Part shown: piece after piece, positions 36,594 through 45,855 of the stretch
Numbering within the stretch: position 1 is the stretch's first letter
Layout of the letters: each line of letters begins with the position of its first letter
Assembly (NCBI GenBank): GCA_016926255.1
Contig: JAFGOY010000028.1
Location: 23,781 to 87,780, forward strand
Reading direction: 5' to 3'
From: Anaerolineae bacterium
GTDB taxonomy: Bacteria; Chloroflexota; Anaerolineae; Aggregatilineales; UBA3940
DNA: 64,000 nt
Notes under the pieces: model-generated
The model's input: only the letters and a program-made list of their open reading frames with translations
Told to the model about the DNA's origin: nothing
Databases searched by the model: none
Made by a program: the position numbers and the translations under genes

Positions 36594-37637
36594 CTACCTT
36601 TCCGATCTGAATGGGTGGGACATATTGGGAGCTAAATCCGGGCCGGGACGAGGAAACCCAAAACCATCACCACTCAGAACCTGATCGGCCTGTTCCTGCG
36701 TGAGAAGCCCTTCTTCAACTGCCTGTTCGGCAGTGGCAGACAGGGCAGCCTCATGAGCCGCCTGGAGTTCTTCTACAGACACGCCGAGCGCATCGGCAAG
36801 CCGTTCCACCATTTCATCCATACTCCACATTGGTGTGAACTCACCACGACCGCCGGGCCGACCGCCATCTGACATCGGGCCATCAGGCGGGACCAGACCT
36901 TCTTCATTTAGCTGCTGGAAAGCTACAGTGCGAGCCTCTTCGTGGGCAGTTTGCAGTTCTTCGACCGTAATGCCCAGGGCATCGGCGAGATATTCATCAC
37001 CACTAGCGCGGCCCGGCATCAACCCACCATGACCACGTCCACCGGGGCGACCAGCGGATTCACCGCTCAGGATCGCATCGGCTTCTTCCTGGGTGATATC
37101 ACCTGCCTCGACCGCGTCGGCGAGCCGGGCGGCCTGGGCTTCTTCCTGCGCCGCTTCGAGTTCCTCGACCGACACGCCGAGGGTGTCGGCCAGCGCGGAC
37201 TGCACAGCGTCCATCATTGCGCCGGGGCCGGGCATATCCTCGAAGTCGGGGCGCTGACCGTCCATCGGCCATTCGCCGTCGGCCATTGCCCTGGCATGCT
37301 CCTGCATCCAGTCGAACTGTTCCTGGGTGATCTCACCTGCGTCGAGCGCCTGCTGCAAGGCAGCGGCACGAACATCTTCGAACGCAGCCTGGAGATCGTC
37401 GACGGTGATACCCAGCTCGGAAGCGAGATTTTCCATATACATGGCGACAAGCCCCTCGCCGTCACCAGGATCGCCTCTACCGGGGCCACCGGGGAAGAAA
37501 GCGGCTTTTTCACTCACCGACGCCTTCACCTGCCGGGCACCGAAGACGAGAGCACCGGCGACAACCGCCAGGGCAAGCAGCGCCCCCGACGCGATATACA
37601 CCCACTTCACCGGTCGTTTTTCAGTTTGGTTCTCCAT
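36594..37637 (-). CDS. Membrane-anchored protein with four imperfect helical repeats
   Basis: N-terminal TM; repeats LGITVDDLQAAFEDVRAAALQQALDAGEITQEQFDWM, LGVSVEELEAAQEEAQAARLADAVEAGDITQEEADAIL, LGITVEELQTAHEEARTVAFQQL, LGVSVEELQAAHEAALSATAEQAVEEGLLTQEQADQVL. Confidence 0.75.
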   Translation of the reverse strand: MENQTEKRPVKWVYIASGALLALAVVAGALVFGARQVKASVSEKAAFFPGGPGRGDPGDGEGLVAMYMENLASELGITVDDLQAAFEDVRAAALQQALDAGEITQEQFDWMQEHARAMADGEWPMDGQRPDFEDMPGPGAMMDAVQSALADTLGVSVEELEAAQEEAQAARLADAVEAGDITQEEADAILSGESAGRPGGRGHGGLMPGRASGDEYLADALGITVEELQTAHEEARTVAFQQLNEEGLVPPDGPMSDGGRPGGRGEFTPMWSMDEMVERLADALGVSVEELQAAHEAALSATAEQAVEEGLLTQEQADQVLSGDGFGFPRPGPDLAPNMSHPFRSER

Positions 37638-37940
37638 ACATACTCCTTTGACTTCATATACTTCCAATACGCCGATCGTTTACTTACCAGTTATAGGATA
37701 GAAAAAAGTTGTTTATAAATTGTGAAGGAGTGATTGGCAACCTGTAAATGTTTCCGGGACGTTCAGAAATAACTCCATATTGACCCCAATAACCAGTGGT
37801 GCTGGTTTTTTGTGTCAGGTAAGAAAATCTGTGCCTGATTGAACCCCCACCTTAATCCTCCCCCTTGCAAGGGGGAGGAAAGACCGAACGAAGGGGGGTC
37901 AGGTGGGGGGTTGCCACACAACAAAAAATACACCTGTAGT

Positions 37941-38639
37941 TCAGAGCAGGGTCGAAAGGCACTCAATGACCGCATCGACCATGAAGGTGCCGCCCCGGCC
38001 AAAACCAGGGCCACCGGGCTGCCCACCAGGGCCCATTTCCCCTTCAGCCGGGGGAGTTCCTTCGGGCATTTCGGGGCGCTCACCTTCTGGCATTTCACCT
38101 TCGGGGGGTGCGCCTTCGGGACGCTCACCTTCGGGGCGCTCTCCACCGGCAAAGGCGGGCATAACACCCGACTCCTGCATCCAGGTCATCAGAGCTTCCT
38201 GATCCAGTGCTGCGATGGCAGCAAGCTGTCCCCCGGTCATCCCGGCTTCGATCTGCGCGGCAAGGTCATCGACGGCTGCCTGATCGTATTCCTCCCCGGA
38301 CATGGCCTCTTTCAACTGCTGCCAGAGCGGGAGCAGCAACGCCGCCTGCTCCGAGGTGATCGGGGTGTCGGTATCCTGCAAATAGAGAGTGCCTATCGCC
38401 AACTGTACGGCTGCATCCCCTGCGCCGACGAACGCCATCCCTTCGGACGGTTGGTCGGCAGGGGCGGGAGCAGCGGCGTCACCTTCGACCGGGGCGCTTT
38501 GAGCCGCATCAGCCGGGGCCTCGGCGACCGGGGCAGCGGCTTCCTCGACCGGGGCTTCTCCGCCTGAGATGGAGCAGCTAACAAGAAGGGCGGCACTCAG
38601 AATCGACAGCGTTATCAATGCAAACGTGTTCCTGTTCAT
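37941..38639 (-). CDS. Predicted lipoprotein with Glu/Pro/Gly-rich tandem repeat region
   Basis: Lipobox ALLVSCSISGG; GERPEGERPEGAPPEGEMPEGERPEMPEG; C-term Gly-rich. Confidence 0.65.
   Translation of the reverse strand: MNRNTFALITLSILSAALLVSCSISGGEAPVEEAAAPVAEAPADAAQSAPVEGDAAAPAPADQPSEGMAFVGAGDAAVQLAIGTLYLQDTDTPITSEQAALLLPLWQQLKEAMSGEEYDQAAVDDLAAQIEAGMTGGQLAAIAALDQEALMTWMQESGVMPAFAGGERPEGERPEGAPPEGEMPEGERPEMPEGTPPAEGEMGPGGQPGGPGFGRGGTFMVDAVIECLSTLL
38066..38152 (-). repeat. In-frame degenerate tandem repeat (GERPEG-type)
   Basis: Repeated ...GGCGCTCACCTTC..GGGCGCTC... units on + strand, encoding (G-E-x-P-E) repeats in the lipoprotein. Confidence 0.55.
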
Positions 38640-38705
38640 CCTCTTTCATTCCTTTCGTGAGATTGATGGGTTGTTTTGTCAAACGGCAATAGGAAAACGT
38701 CCATT

Positions 38706-38760
38706 CCACCCCCTTCGACGGGGCTGCGTCCCGCCACTTTCCCCTTTCAGGGGGCAGATA
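38706..38760. repeat. Intergenic palindromic element, family I
   Basis: CCACCCCCTTCGACGGGGCTGCGTCCCGCCACTTTCCCCTTTCAGGGGGCAGATA. Confidence 0.6.
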
Positions 38761-38872
38761 GGGACGGTTTGGTGGCGATCAGGGCGGTTCTGGTTGATAT
38801 GGGTGCAGATTGATCGCTGCGCTCCTACTGACGATCTACAAGTTCGGTAAGTAAACAGGTCAGCAAAAGCAC

Positions 38873-40189
38873 CTATTCGTATTTCAGGGCCATGACCGGG
38901 TCGAGCTGGACGGCGCGGAAGGCCGGGTAAATGCCCGCGCCGAGGCCGATCAGAACGGAGAAGATCATCGCGCCGATGGGGAGCCAGAGCGGGGTCACAA
39001 CGACACTGGTGATATCCGAGCCGCTGGAAGCGAGGTAGCTGGCGGCAAACACGTCGATGATCTGCGCCCCGACGATGCCCAGGATGATCCCAACGACTCC
39101 ACCGATCAGGCCGATGAAGGCTGCCTCGGTGAGAAACACCGACAATACATCGCGGTTGGTCGCGCCGACCGCTTTCATCAGGCCGACCTCGCGGGTGCGT
39201 TCCAGCACCGACATGATCATGGTATTGGCAATGCCAATTGCGGCGACAAAGAGCGCAATCGAGGCGACACCACCCAGAACCGCCTCGATGATCATGAAGG
39301 TGCTGTTCAACGCCTCGACGATGGAGGTGGTCGACATGGCGAAGTAACCCCGGTTTTCGATCTCGTCGGTGACTTCGAGGGTGATTTCGGCGTCCTGCTC
39401 GGCGATCACAATCGCCTGGGAATAGCCTTCGTCCTCCCAGTCGGGGCGCTCGCCGTTTTTCCAGGCGGTCAGGTCTTCAACGTCGTCGATACTCATATAG
39501 AGGTTGTAGTCTTCCTGGCCACCCGAAGATTCGATCACGCCGCCGACACGAAGCCGGACTTTATGCGTTTCTTCGTCTCCATCGTCGTCGCGGCGGGTCA
39601 GCTCGAGCGTGATGGTCTTGCCCATCAGGTCAATGGCATCTTCGGTGTCCGTGCTGTCATCCTGGCCGCCCATCATCATCATCGGGCCAAAGCCGCCGCC
39701 CCCTCCAGAATCACCGTCTTCCGAAAAACGGGAGCCGACATCGCTGCCGACGATCACCGTATAATTCCCGATGTTATCGTCGCCCTCCGTCATCACAAAA
39801 TCCATATTCTCGATGACGTCCGGGTCGATCCCGTAGATCGAAGCGAAACCAGACAGCCGGTTGTAACTCAGCGATCCCCCGTTGAGACTCTCGTAGGGGG
39901 TGATGGCTACCACGCCATCGATGGAAGCCAGGTCGTCGAGGGCATCGGCGGTCAGGCCCTCGGCGGAAGAATCACCGCCCATGCGCGCGCTGGAGAAGAC
40001 GGTGATCTGGTTCAGCGATCCAAAATCCTCGAAGCTCTCGACGGTGCTGGCCTGGAGGCCGGAAGCGAGCGAGATCAGGACGACAATCGCCGCCGTTCCA
40101 ACCACCACACCCATCGCGGTCATCACCACGCGCGAGCGCATGCGGTTCAGGTTGAGCAGAACCAGCCCGAGCAGATCACGGAGACTCAC
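38873..40189 (-). CDS. MacB/FtsX-type ABC transporter permease
   Basis: N-term TM, large extracytoplasmic domain, C-terminal TMs with MSVLERTREVGLMKAVGATNRDVLSVFLTEAAFIGLIGG. Confidence 0.92.
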   Translation of the reverse strand: MSLRDLLGLVLLNLNRMRSRVVMTAMGVVVGTAAIVVLISLASGLQASTVESFEDFGSLNQITVFSSARMGGDSSAEGLTADALDDLASIDGVVAITPYESLNGGSLSYNRLSGFASIYGIDPDVIENMDFVMTEGDDNIGNYTVIVGSDVGSRFSEDGDSGGGGGFGPMMMMGGQDDSTDTEDAIDLMGKTITLELTRRDDDGDEETHKVRLRVGGVIESSGGQEDYNLYMSIDDVEDLTAWKNGERPDWEDEGYSQAIVIAEQDAEITLEVTDEIENRGYFAMSTTSIVEALNSTFMIIEAVLGGVASIALFVAAIGIANTMIMSVLERTREVGLMKAVGATNRDVLSVFLTEAAFIGLIGGVVGIILGIVGAQIIDVFAASYLASSGSDITSVVVTPLWLPIGAMIFSVLIGLGAGIYPAFRAVQLDPVMALKYE

Positions 40190-42258
40190 TGTGCTGCTCC
40201 CTGCCCCATATCAGCAGGGGCGGCACCACCGGGCATGGCTCCACCGCCGCCGCCCATACCGCCCGGCGACTGGGTGCCAATGCCGAAGAAGCCAAGCAGC
40301 CCGTTCAGCAAACGCTGGGCGAAGGTCATCGTCGAAGTGCCAGCAAAGCCGCCGGGAGTACCCGACTGTCCGCCCGATTCTCCCCCGGAGATGACTTCCT
40401 CGCCTTCGATTTCGATGGAGAAAGTCTTGATCACCTGCTGCGACCGCTGGAAATCGTCGAGGTAGTTGACGGTGACGGTCACGGTGGCGGTTCCGATCTG
40501 GGCGGCCTGCGCTTCGAAGGATTCGCTGCCCGACGTGCCGCCATCGAGCGAGCCGATATAGGTCGACCCCCCGGAAATGGCGAAGTAGTTGCTGGTAACT
40601 TCCATCGTGCTGACGTTGATTTCCGTCTCGCCGATGTTGATCACCTCGATGGGCAGCGTTATCTGGTCGCCGACGACAATCTTCTCAGGGAGGTCTTCAT
40701 AGAACTGGATGTCGAAGTAGGGCGCATCGACCACCTGGAGGCTGAGCGCCTGGGATTCTTCCTGGGCGACGCCGTAGACGTCATCATATTCCAGCGCCAC
40801 GTCGATGGTCACCAGGCCGGGATCGGCCCCACCGTCGACGGCCATCGTGAAACTGACCGGCAGGGTCGCCCCACCCTCGATCTGGCTGAGATACTGGACG
40901 TTGGTGCCGTTGACCATACCCAGCGGGCTGAGCGAACTGGCATCTTCGCCAAGACGGACGAAGATGTCACGAGCAGGACCATCACCGACATTCTGAAGCT
41001 GGAGATCGAGTTGATAGGTCAGGCCGGGGGTAAGCGGGGCGGGAACGGTAGAGAAGGTGCTGATCAACAGGTGGGGGATGTCGATAGCGGCATCACCTAC
41101 CGAAAGGAGAATACGCTGTGTGTCGTTGTAATAACTGCCTGCGTAGTCGCCAAAGTCGATGGTAAATTCCTGGGTCACACGCTGTTCGATGGAACTGATG
41201 ATCGTCAGCGGGATGGCGACCGTCGCCGACTCGCCGATGCCAATCGCGGCATCGACCGCGACCGCCGAACTGCCGTCGGTGGGGCTGAAATAGTCGCTGC
41301 TCTCCAGGTTGACGATCACATCCTTAGCGGGGAGATCGCCGGTGTTGCGCAGGGTGAGAGTCAGCAGGAGATCGCCCGCCCCGGTAGTAATGGTCGAGTC
41401 CTCGATCACGATCTGCGGACGCCCGGTGATCGTGCCCAGGCTGGGCGCTTTACCGACCGCGTAGAGGCCAACGTTCTTGGTCTCGGTCATCGCCTGCGGG
41501 CCGGTCGATCCCGGATGGTTGAAGCTGATGTCCAGCGGCAAATCCATAAACCCGGTGGTGATCTCACTGGCGACACCGGCCTTGACGGTGACGACCACTG
41601 ATTGACCAATCTGGAGGCGTTCGATCATCGGGCTGACCGAGCGGCCAATGAAGCTGCTGCTCGTCCCAACCTCGACGACGATGTCTTCCGCATCCCAGGT
41701 ACCGACGTTGGTCAGGTTAAAGGTGAGATCAAACTCCAGGCCCCGATAAAGGTTTTCGGGATTGGCGCTCCAATCGGTGACGGTGAAGGAAGCAACGCCC
41801 TCGTCCCCGGCGGTCGATCCCTGGACGTAGACGCCGATGGTGAGCGTGTCGGTGTCCGCCGAGCCGTCTTTGTCGGAGACGAAATCGACCGTGATGGGGA
41901 TCGAGTAGTAGCCGGAAGTGATCGTGCTGACGACCGCGCCGCGCAGGGTGAAGGTGCCGTCGTCGCCCTCGTCGATCTCGTTGATGATGCCGCTGGGCGA
42001 GATGCCGACGAAATTGTTACCGGTGCCGATAGAGATCGACACGTCTTCGGCGTCTTCGCTGCCAACGTTTTCGATAGTGATGGTGATATCGAACTGGGAG
42101 CCGCGCTGGAGCGTGCCGGGATTGGTCGACCAATCGACGACCTGGAAGGACGGGCCAGCGCCCTGGGCCAGGACTGTTCCCGTGACGCCGACGAGGGAGA
42201 CGATCATCACCAGGGCGGCAAGTGACAAGATTTTCAGCGATTTACTGCTTTTCAGCAT
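40186..42258 (-). CDS. COG1361/CARDB-like multi-Ig-domain surface protein
   Basis: Signal peptide, repeated domains (ITIENVGSEDAEDVSISIGT, LTNVGTWDAEDIVVEVGT, LRNTGDLPAKDVIVNLES, LQNVGDGPARDIFVRLGE), C-terminal Gly/Met-rich tail. Confidence 0.8.
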   Translation of the reverse strand: MLKSSKSLKILSLAALVMIVSLVGVTGTVLAQGAGPSFQVVDWSTNPGTLQRGSQFDITITIENVGSEDAEDVSISIGTGNNFVGISPSGIINEIDEGDDGTFTLRGAVVSTITSGYYSIPITVDFVSDKDGSADTDTLTIGVYVQGSTAGDEGVASFTVTDWSANPENLYRGLEFDLTFNLTNVGTWDAEDIVVEVGTSSSFIGRSVSPMIERLQIGQSVVVTVKAGVASEITTGFMDLPLDISFNHPGSTGPQAMTETKNVGLYAVGKAPSLGTITGRPQIVIEDSTITTGAGDLLLTLTLRNTGDLPAKDVIVNLESSDYFSPTDGSSAVAVDAAIGIGESATVAIPLTIISSIEQRVTQEFTIDFGDYAGSYYNDTQRILLSVGDAAIDIPHLLISTFSTVPAPLTPGLTYQLDLQLQNVGDGPARDIFVRLGEDASSLSPLGMVNGTNVQYLSQIEGGATLPVSFTMAVDGGADPGLVTIDVALEYDDVYGVAQEESQALSLQVVDAPYFDIQFYEDLPEKIVVGDQITLPIEVINIGETEINVSTMEVTSNYFAISGGSTYIGSLDGGTSGSESFEAQAAQIGTATVTVTVNYLDDFQRSQQVIKTFSIEIEGEEVISGGESGGQSGTPGGFAGTSTMTFAQRLLNGLLGFFGIGTQSPGGMGGGGGAMPGGAAPADMGQGAAQ

Positions 42259-42355
42259 AGCGTTGTTCCTTCTTCTTCTTTTTCCCCGGCGTTGAAGCAC
42301 CGGGCTAAAGATCAACCTGGGCGACATCGGGCTGCGATCTTTTGCAGTCATTTCC

Positions 42356-42411
42356 GATCACCCCTTGCGCCTCACTTCGCTCGACGCTGCCCCCCCTTAG
42401 CAAAGGGGGAC
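42356..42411. repeat. Intergenic palindromic element, family II
   Basis: CGATCACCCCTTGCGCCTCACTTCGCTCGACGCTGCCCCCCCTTAGCAAAGGGGGA. Confidence 0.6.
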
Positions 42412-42441
42412 ATCATATTCTTCGGGGAGTGGTGGTTACCA

Positions 42442-43134
42442 TCATTGCTTATGTCCATTGCCGTTATCGGAGACGATCAGGCCGTCGAGCATCTGGACGG
42501 TGCGCGTTGCGTAATCGGCGACGCGCGGGTCGTGGGTGACGACGACAAGCGTCTGGCCGTTCTGGTTCAACCCGGCGAGCATGTCGAGAATCTCCATGCC
42601 GGTTTTCGAGTCGAGGTTGCCGGTCGGTTCGTCACAGAACATGATCACCGGCTGGTTGACCAATCCGCGAGCGATGGCGACCCGCTGCTGCTGGCCGCCC
42701 GAAAGCTCGGTCGGTTTGTGATCCATGCGGTCGCCAAGACCCAGAGCGGTGAGCAGGCGCGCGGCGCGTGCGCGGCGCTGATCGGGAGCGACGCCGGAAA
42801 AGATCATCGGAAATTCGACGTTCTGGATCGCGGTCATGGAGGTGATCAGGTTGAAGGACTGGAAAATGAAGCCAACCTTCTTCTGACGATAGACCGCCAG
42901 CCCGTTCGCATCCAGGGCGGAGATTTCCTGGCCGTCGACGATCACCGTACCCTCATCGGGGGTATCGAGGCCGCCGAGCATGTTGAGCAGTGTGCTCTTA
43001 CCGGAGCCGCTCGGCCCCATCAGGCAAAGGAACTCGCCCTCCTCGACGGACAGATCGACTCCGTCGAGCGCCCTGACCAGCGTATCGCCCATCATGAAAT
43101 GGCGCTTCAGACCGGTGACATCAATAAAGGTCAT
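42442..43134 (-). CDS. ABC transporter ATP-binding protein (LolD/MacB-type)
   Basis: [47 protein letters not shown]. Confidence 0.94.
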   Translation of the reverse strand: MTFIDVTGLKRHFMMGDTLVRALDGVDLSVEEGEFLCLMGPSGSGKSTLLNMLGGLDTPDEGTVIVDGQEISALDANGLAVYRQKKVGFIFQSFNLITSMTAIQNVEFPMIFSGVAPDQRRARAARLLTALGLGDRMDHKPTELSGGQQQRVAIARGLVNQPVIMFCDEPTGNLDSKTGMEILDMLAGLNQNGQTLVVVTHDPRVADYATRTVQMLDGLIVSDNGNGHKQ

Positions 43135-43136
43135 CG

Positions 43137-43973
43137 CTAGCGAGGCCTCCCGCCGCCCATGCCCATCCCCATGCCCATACCGGGACCGCCGCTGCCGCTG
43201 CCGCCGACAAGCCCGGACACAAAGCCGGAAGCGGCGTTCATCGCCAGGACGAGCAGGATGCCGATCACAATGTAGATCAGGACGATGATCAGCGGCTTGC
43301 TTTTCTTCAAGCGGGTGGTCACCGCCGCGCCGATGCCAAACAGCAGCAGGCTCCAGACGAGATAGATATCGAATTTACTCAGCAGCGCGTAAAGCGTCGA
43401 CCGTTCAGCTACCTCGACCATCGTGAATGCGCCGCTGAAACCGGAGACGGGATACCCGCCGGTGGCAAAGCTGGCAATCGCCTGCACGAAACGGCGAATG
43501 GCAAGCGGAACGCTCGACCAGGCAGCGACGCCCATCGCCTGTTTCCAGGTGGACTTACCGCCGAGGATCAGGCCGCCGCCGAAGAGCACCCCGGCAGCGA
43601 GGAGGTAGCCGAGGAGAACGGTGACCGCGCCGATGGCAAGCTGGCCGAGAATGGTCAGCACGCCGCTGGTACCGCCACCCATCAATTCCTGCATTTCGGC
43701 GGGCATATTCGCCAGCATCGACTGCTGGACGGCGTTCTCGGCAACAGCCAGGAGCAGCACGCCGACCAGGGTAACTACAAAAGGAAGCCACCAGTGACGT
43801 TTTTCCCGGTCGCGGAGGACTTCGAAGGTTTCGCGGGGCCGGATGATCACGCCGATCAATAGCTGGAAGGGCGACCGGCCATTCGGATGGCTTTCCTGCT
43901 CCTGGTTTTCAGCGTCGTCTTCGACATAGCCGTTGGCCTCGAGCAGGGCGGCGACTGTGGAACTCTCATTCAT
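43137..43973 (-). CDS. Yip1-family-like membrane protein
   Basis: IRPRETFEVLRDR start motif and several TMs; C-term GGPGMGMGMGMGGGRPR. Confidence 0.75.
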   Translation of the reverse strand: MNESSTVAALLEANGYVEDDAENQEQESHPNGRSPFQLLIGVIIRPRETFEVLRDREKRHWWLPFVVTLVGVLLLAVAENAVQQSMLANMPAEMQELMGGGTSGVLTILGQLAIGAVTVLLGYLLAAGVLFGGGLILGGKSTWKQAMGVAAWSSVPLAIRRFVQAIASFATGGYPVSGFSGAFTMVEVAERSTLYALLSKFDIYLVWSLLLFGIGAAVTTRLKKSKPLIIVLIYIVIGILLVLAMNAASGFVSGLVGGSGSGGPGMGMGMGMGGGRPR

Positions 43974-44253
43974 AACGTTCTTTTTCCTCGGTTCATTGAA
44001 GGGTCAACAGCGCCGTACACGCTGCGAACGTCACTATAGGAAAAAGTTGTTCAGGAATTATGAAGATTTGATTGGGAAGCGATTTGGACGGAGATTGCCA
44101 AAAGACGCCCGGCGAAGGCAAACTTACGAGGCTCAGAATTGGTACCGATTACTTGGTCAAATCGGAACCAAATAACAAAACTGCCGTATTTACCCGGTAA
44201 AACGGCAAGCGGCTGCCGCTAGCGCGGCAAATCGCATCTTGTCTGGATCACGA

Positions 44254-44318
44254 GGTAGTACCGTAAAGAGAGATACTGTTGGGGAACTCCCAACAGTATC
44301 TCTCCCGCGGGCACTACC
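44254..44318 (-). terminator. Long perfect hairpin downstream of phoU
   Basis: GAGAGATACTGTTGGG (44268-44283) gaact CCCAACAGTATCTCTC (44289-44304), flanked by outer GGTAGT/ACTACC. A second weaker palindrome, GCCGTATTTACC...GGTAAAACGGC, lies just downstream. Confidence 0.65.
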
Positions 44319-44395
44319 GTTGTTTTGTTGAACGCTGGATAGGGGCTCAAAGCAATGAAGAGCCTCTACTCCTGTAATTTTTTGCAATAGAACCC

Positions 44396-45055
44396 TCAGA
44401 CGTTGGTTTCCTGAATATCGCCGGTTGCTATATACACAATACGCTCCGCAAAATTGGTGACCAGATCGGCGAAGCGTTCCAGTTTCTCAGCGATACGCAG
44501 CGTTTCATAAGCAACTTCGATTTTCTTCTGCTTGGTAGTTTCAGCCATGTTCTCAATCAACTGTGTGATCACACTATCATACAGATCGTCCATTTCATCG
44601 TCCCGATTGTAGATGACCTGGGCCAGTTCAACGTTTTTCTGTGTGTAAGCCAACAGGCATTGCTCAAACATGTCTTTAGCCAGATTACCCATCTTCTGGA
44701 TTTGATCAAGTTTGGGCTTCTTGCCGTGTTTACACAGGTGCTTAACTTCACCAGCAATGCCCTTGGATTGATCGCCCATGCGCTCAAGATCAACGATGAT
44801 ATTCAAAGTTGCGACTATAAAGCGCAGGTCGGAGGCGGCGGGCTGCTGGGTGGCGATCAATTCTACGCAGCGTTCCTCAATTGAAAAGCGGGAGTCATTG
44901 ATCTCCTGATCAAAGACGATTACCTGCTGAGCCAGGTCGGCATCCAGATTTGTCAGGGAATCCAATGCCATGTCAAGCTGCTTCTGGACTTTACTGCCCA
45001 TGCGCAGCACATGATCACGTAATTTGGTCAGTTGATTTTCAAATCGCGCTCTCAT
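44396..45055 (-). CDS. phoU: Phosphate uptake regulator PhoU
   Basis: MRARFENQLTKLRDHVLRMGSKVQKQLDMALDSL; RCVELIATQQPAASDLRFIVATLNIIVDLERMGDQSKGIA. Confidence 0.93.
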   Translation of the reverse strand: MRARFENQLTKLRDHVLRMGSKVQKQLDMALDSLTNLDADLAQQVIVFDQEINDSRFSIEERCVELIATQQPAASDLRFIVATLNIIVDLERMGDQSKGIAGEVKHLCKHGKKPKLDQIQKMGNLAKDMFEQCLLAYTQKNVELAQVIYNRDDEMDDLYDSVITQLIENMAETTKQKKIEVAYETLRIAEKLERFADLVTNFAERIVYIATGDIQETNV

Positions 45056-45096
45056 CAGGTACTCCTTCAGGTTATAGTCCCAACCTGTTCTCTGGA

Positions 45097-45855
45097 TTAA
45101 CCACGTCGCCCCGTAATATATGCCTCTGTCAATTCCTGCTGCGGAGCAGCAAACAGGTCTCCGGTCTTTCCAAACTCGACCATACGCCCCAACCAGAAAA
45201 AACCGGTAAAGTGCGAGGCCCGGGCGGCCTGCTGCATGTTGTGAGTCACAATGACAATGGTGTAGTCTTTTGCAAGTTCACGCATCAGGTCTTCGATGTG
45301 CAAAGTAGCAATCGGGTCTAAAGCGGAACAAGGCTCATCCATCAGGATCACATCCGGCTTAACAGCGATAGCGCGAGCAATGCATAATCGCTGCTGCTGG
45401 CCAGGGTTGAGATCAAGCGCCGGGTCACTGAGACGGTGCTTGACTTCGTTCCATAATCCTGCTCCTTCAAGACTCTCCTGCACAATATCACCCAGATCGT
45501 TTTTGGAAGTCATACCAAGTACACGCGGGCCAAACGCGACGTTATCAAGGATACTCTGCGGAAATGGGTTGGGCCGCTGGAAAACCATGCCTACCTGCTG
45601 CCGCAGATTGGTCACGTCCACGTCTTCGTCATAGATGTTTTTGCCATCCAGCAGGATTTTGCCGACGGTGCGTGTATTCTTGATTGTATCATTCATGCGG
45701 TTAATAGACCGTAAGAACGTAGATTTACCACAACCGGATGGGCCAATCAGGGCCGTGACGCGATTCTTCTGGATCGCAAAATTCAGGTCGATTAGCGCTT
45801 GAAAGTCGCCATAATAAAAGTTGAAATTCTGGACTTCGATTTTATCTCTTGCCAT
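45097..45855 (-). CDS. pstB: Phosphate ABC transporter ATP-binding protein (canonical Walker B, altered signature LNPGQQQR)
   Basis: [70 protein letters not shown]. Confidence 0.93.
   Translation of the reverse strand: MARDKIEVQNFNFYYGDFQALIDLNFAIQKNRVTALIGPSGCGKSTFLRSINRMNDTIKNTRTVGKILLDGKNIYDEDVDVTNLRQQVGMVFQRPNPFPQSILDNVAFGPRVLGMTSKNDLGDIVQESLEGAGLWNEVKHRLSDPALDLNPGQQQRLCIARAIAVKPDVILMDEPCSALDPIATLHIEDLMRELAKDYTIVIVTHNMQQAARASHFTGFFWLGRMVEFGKTGDLFAAPQQELTEAYITGRRG

Noticed and set aside
42292-43140. 282-aa plus-strand ORF
   Set aside because: Antisense to a textbook ABC ATPase; no support.
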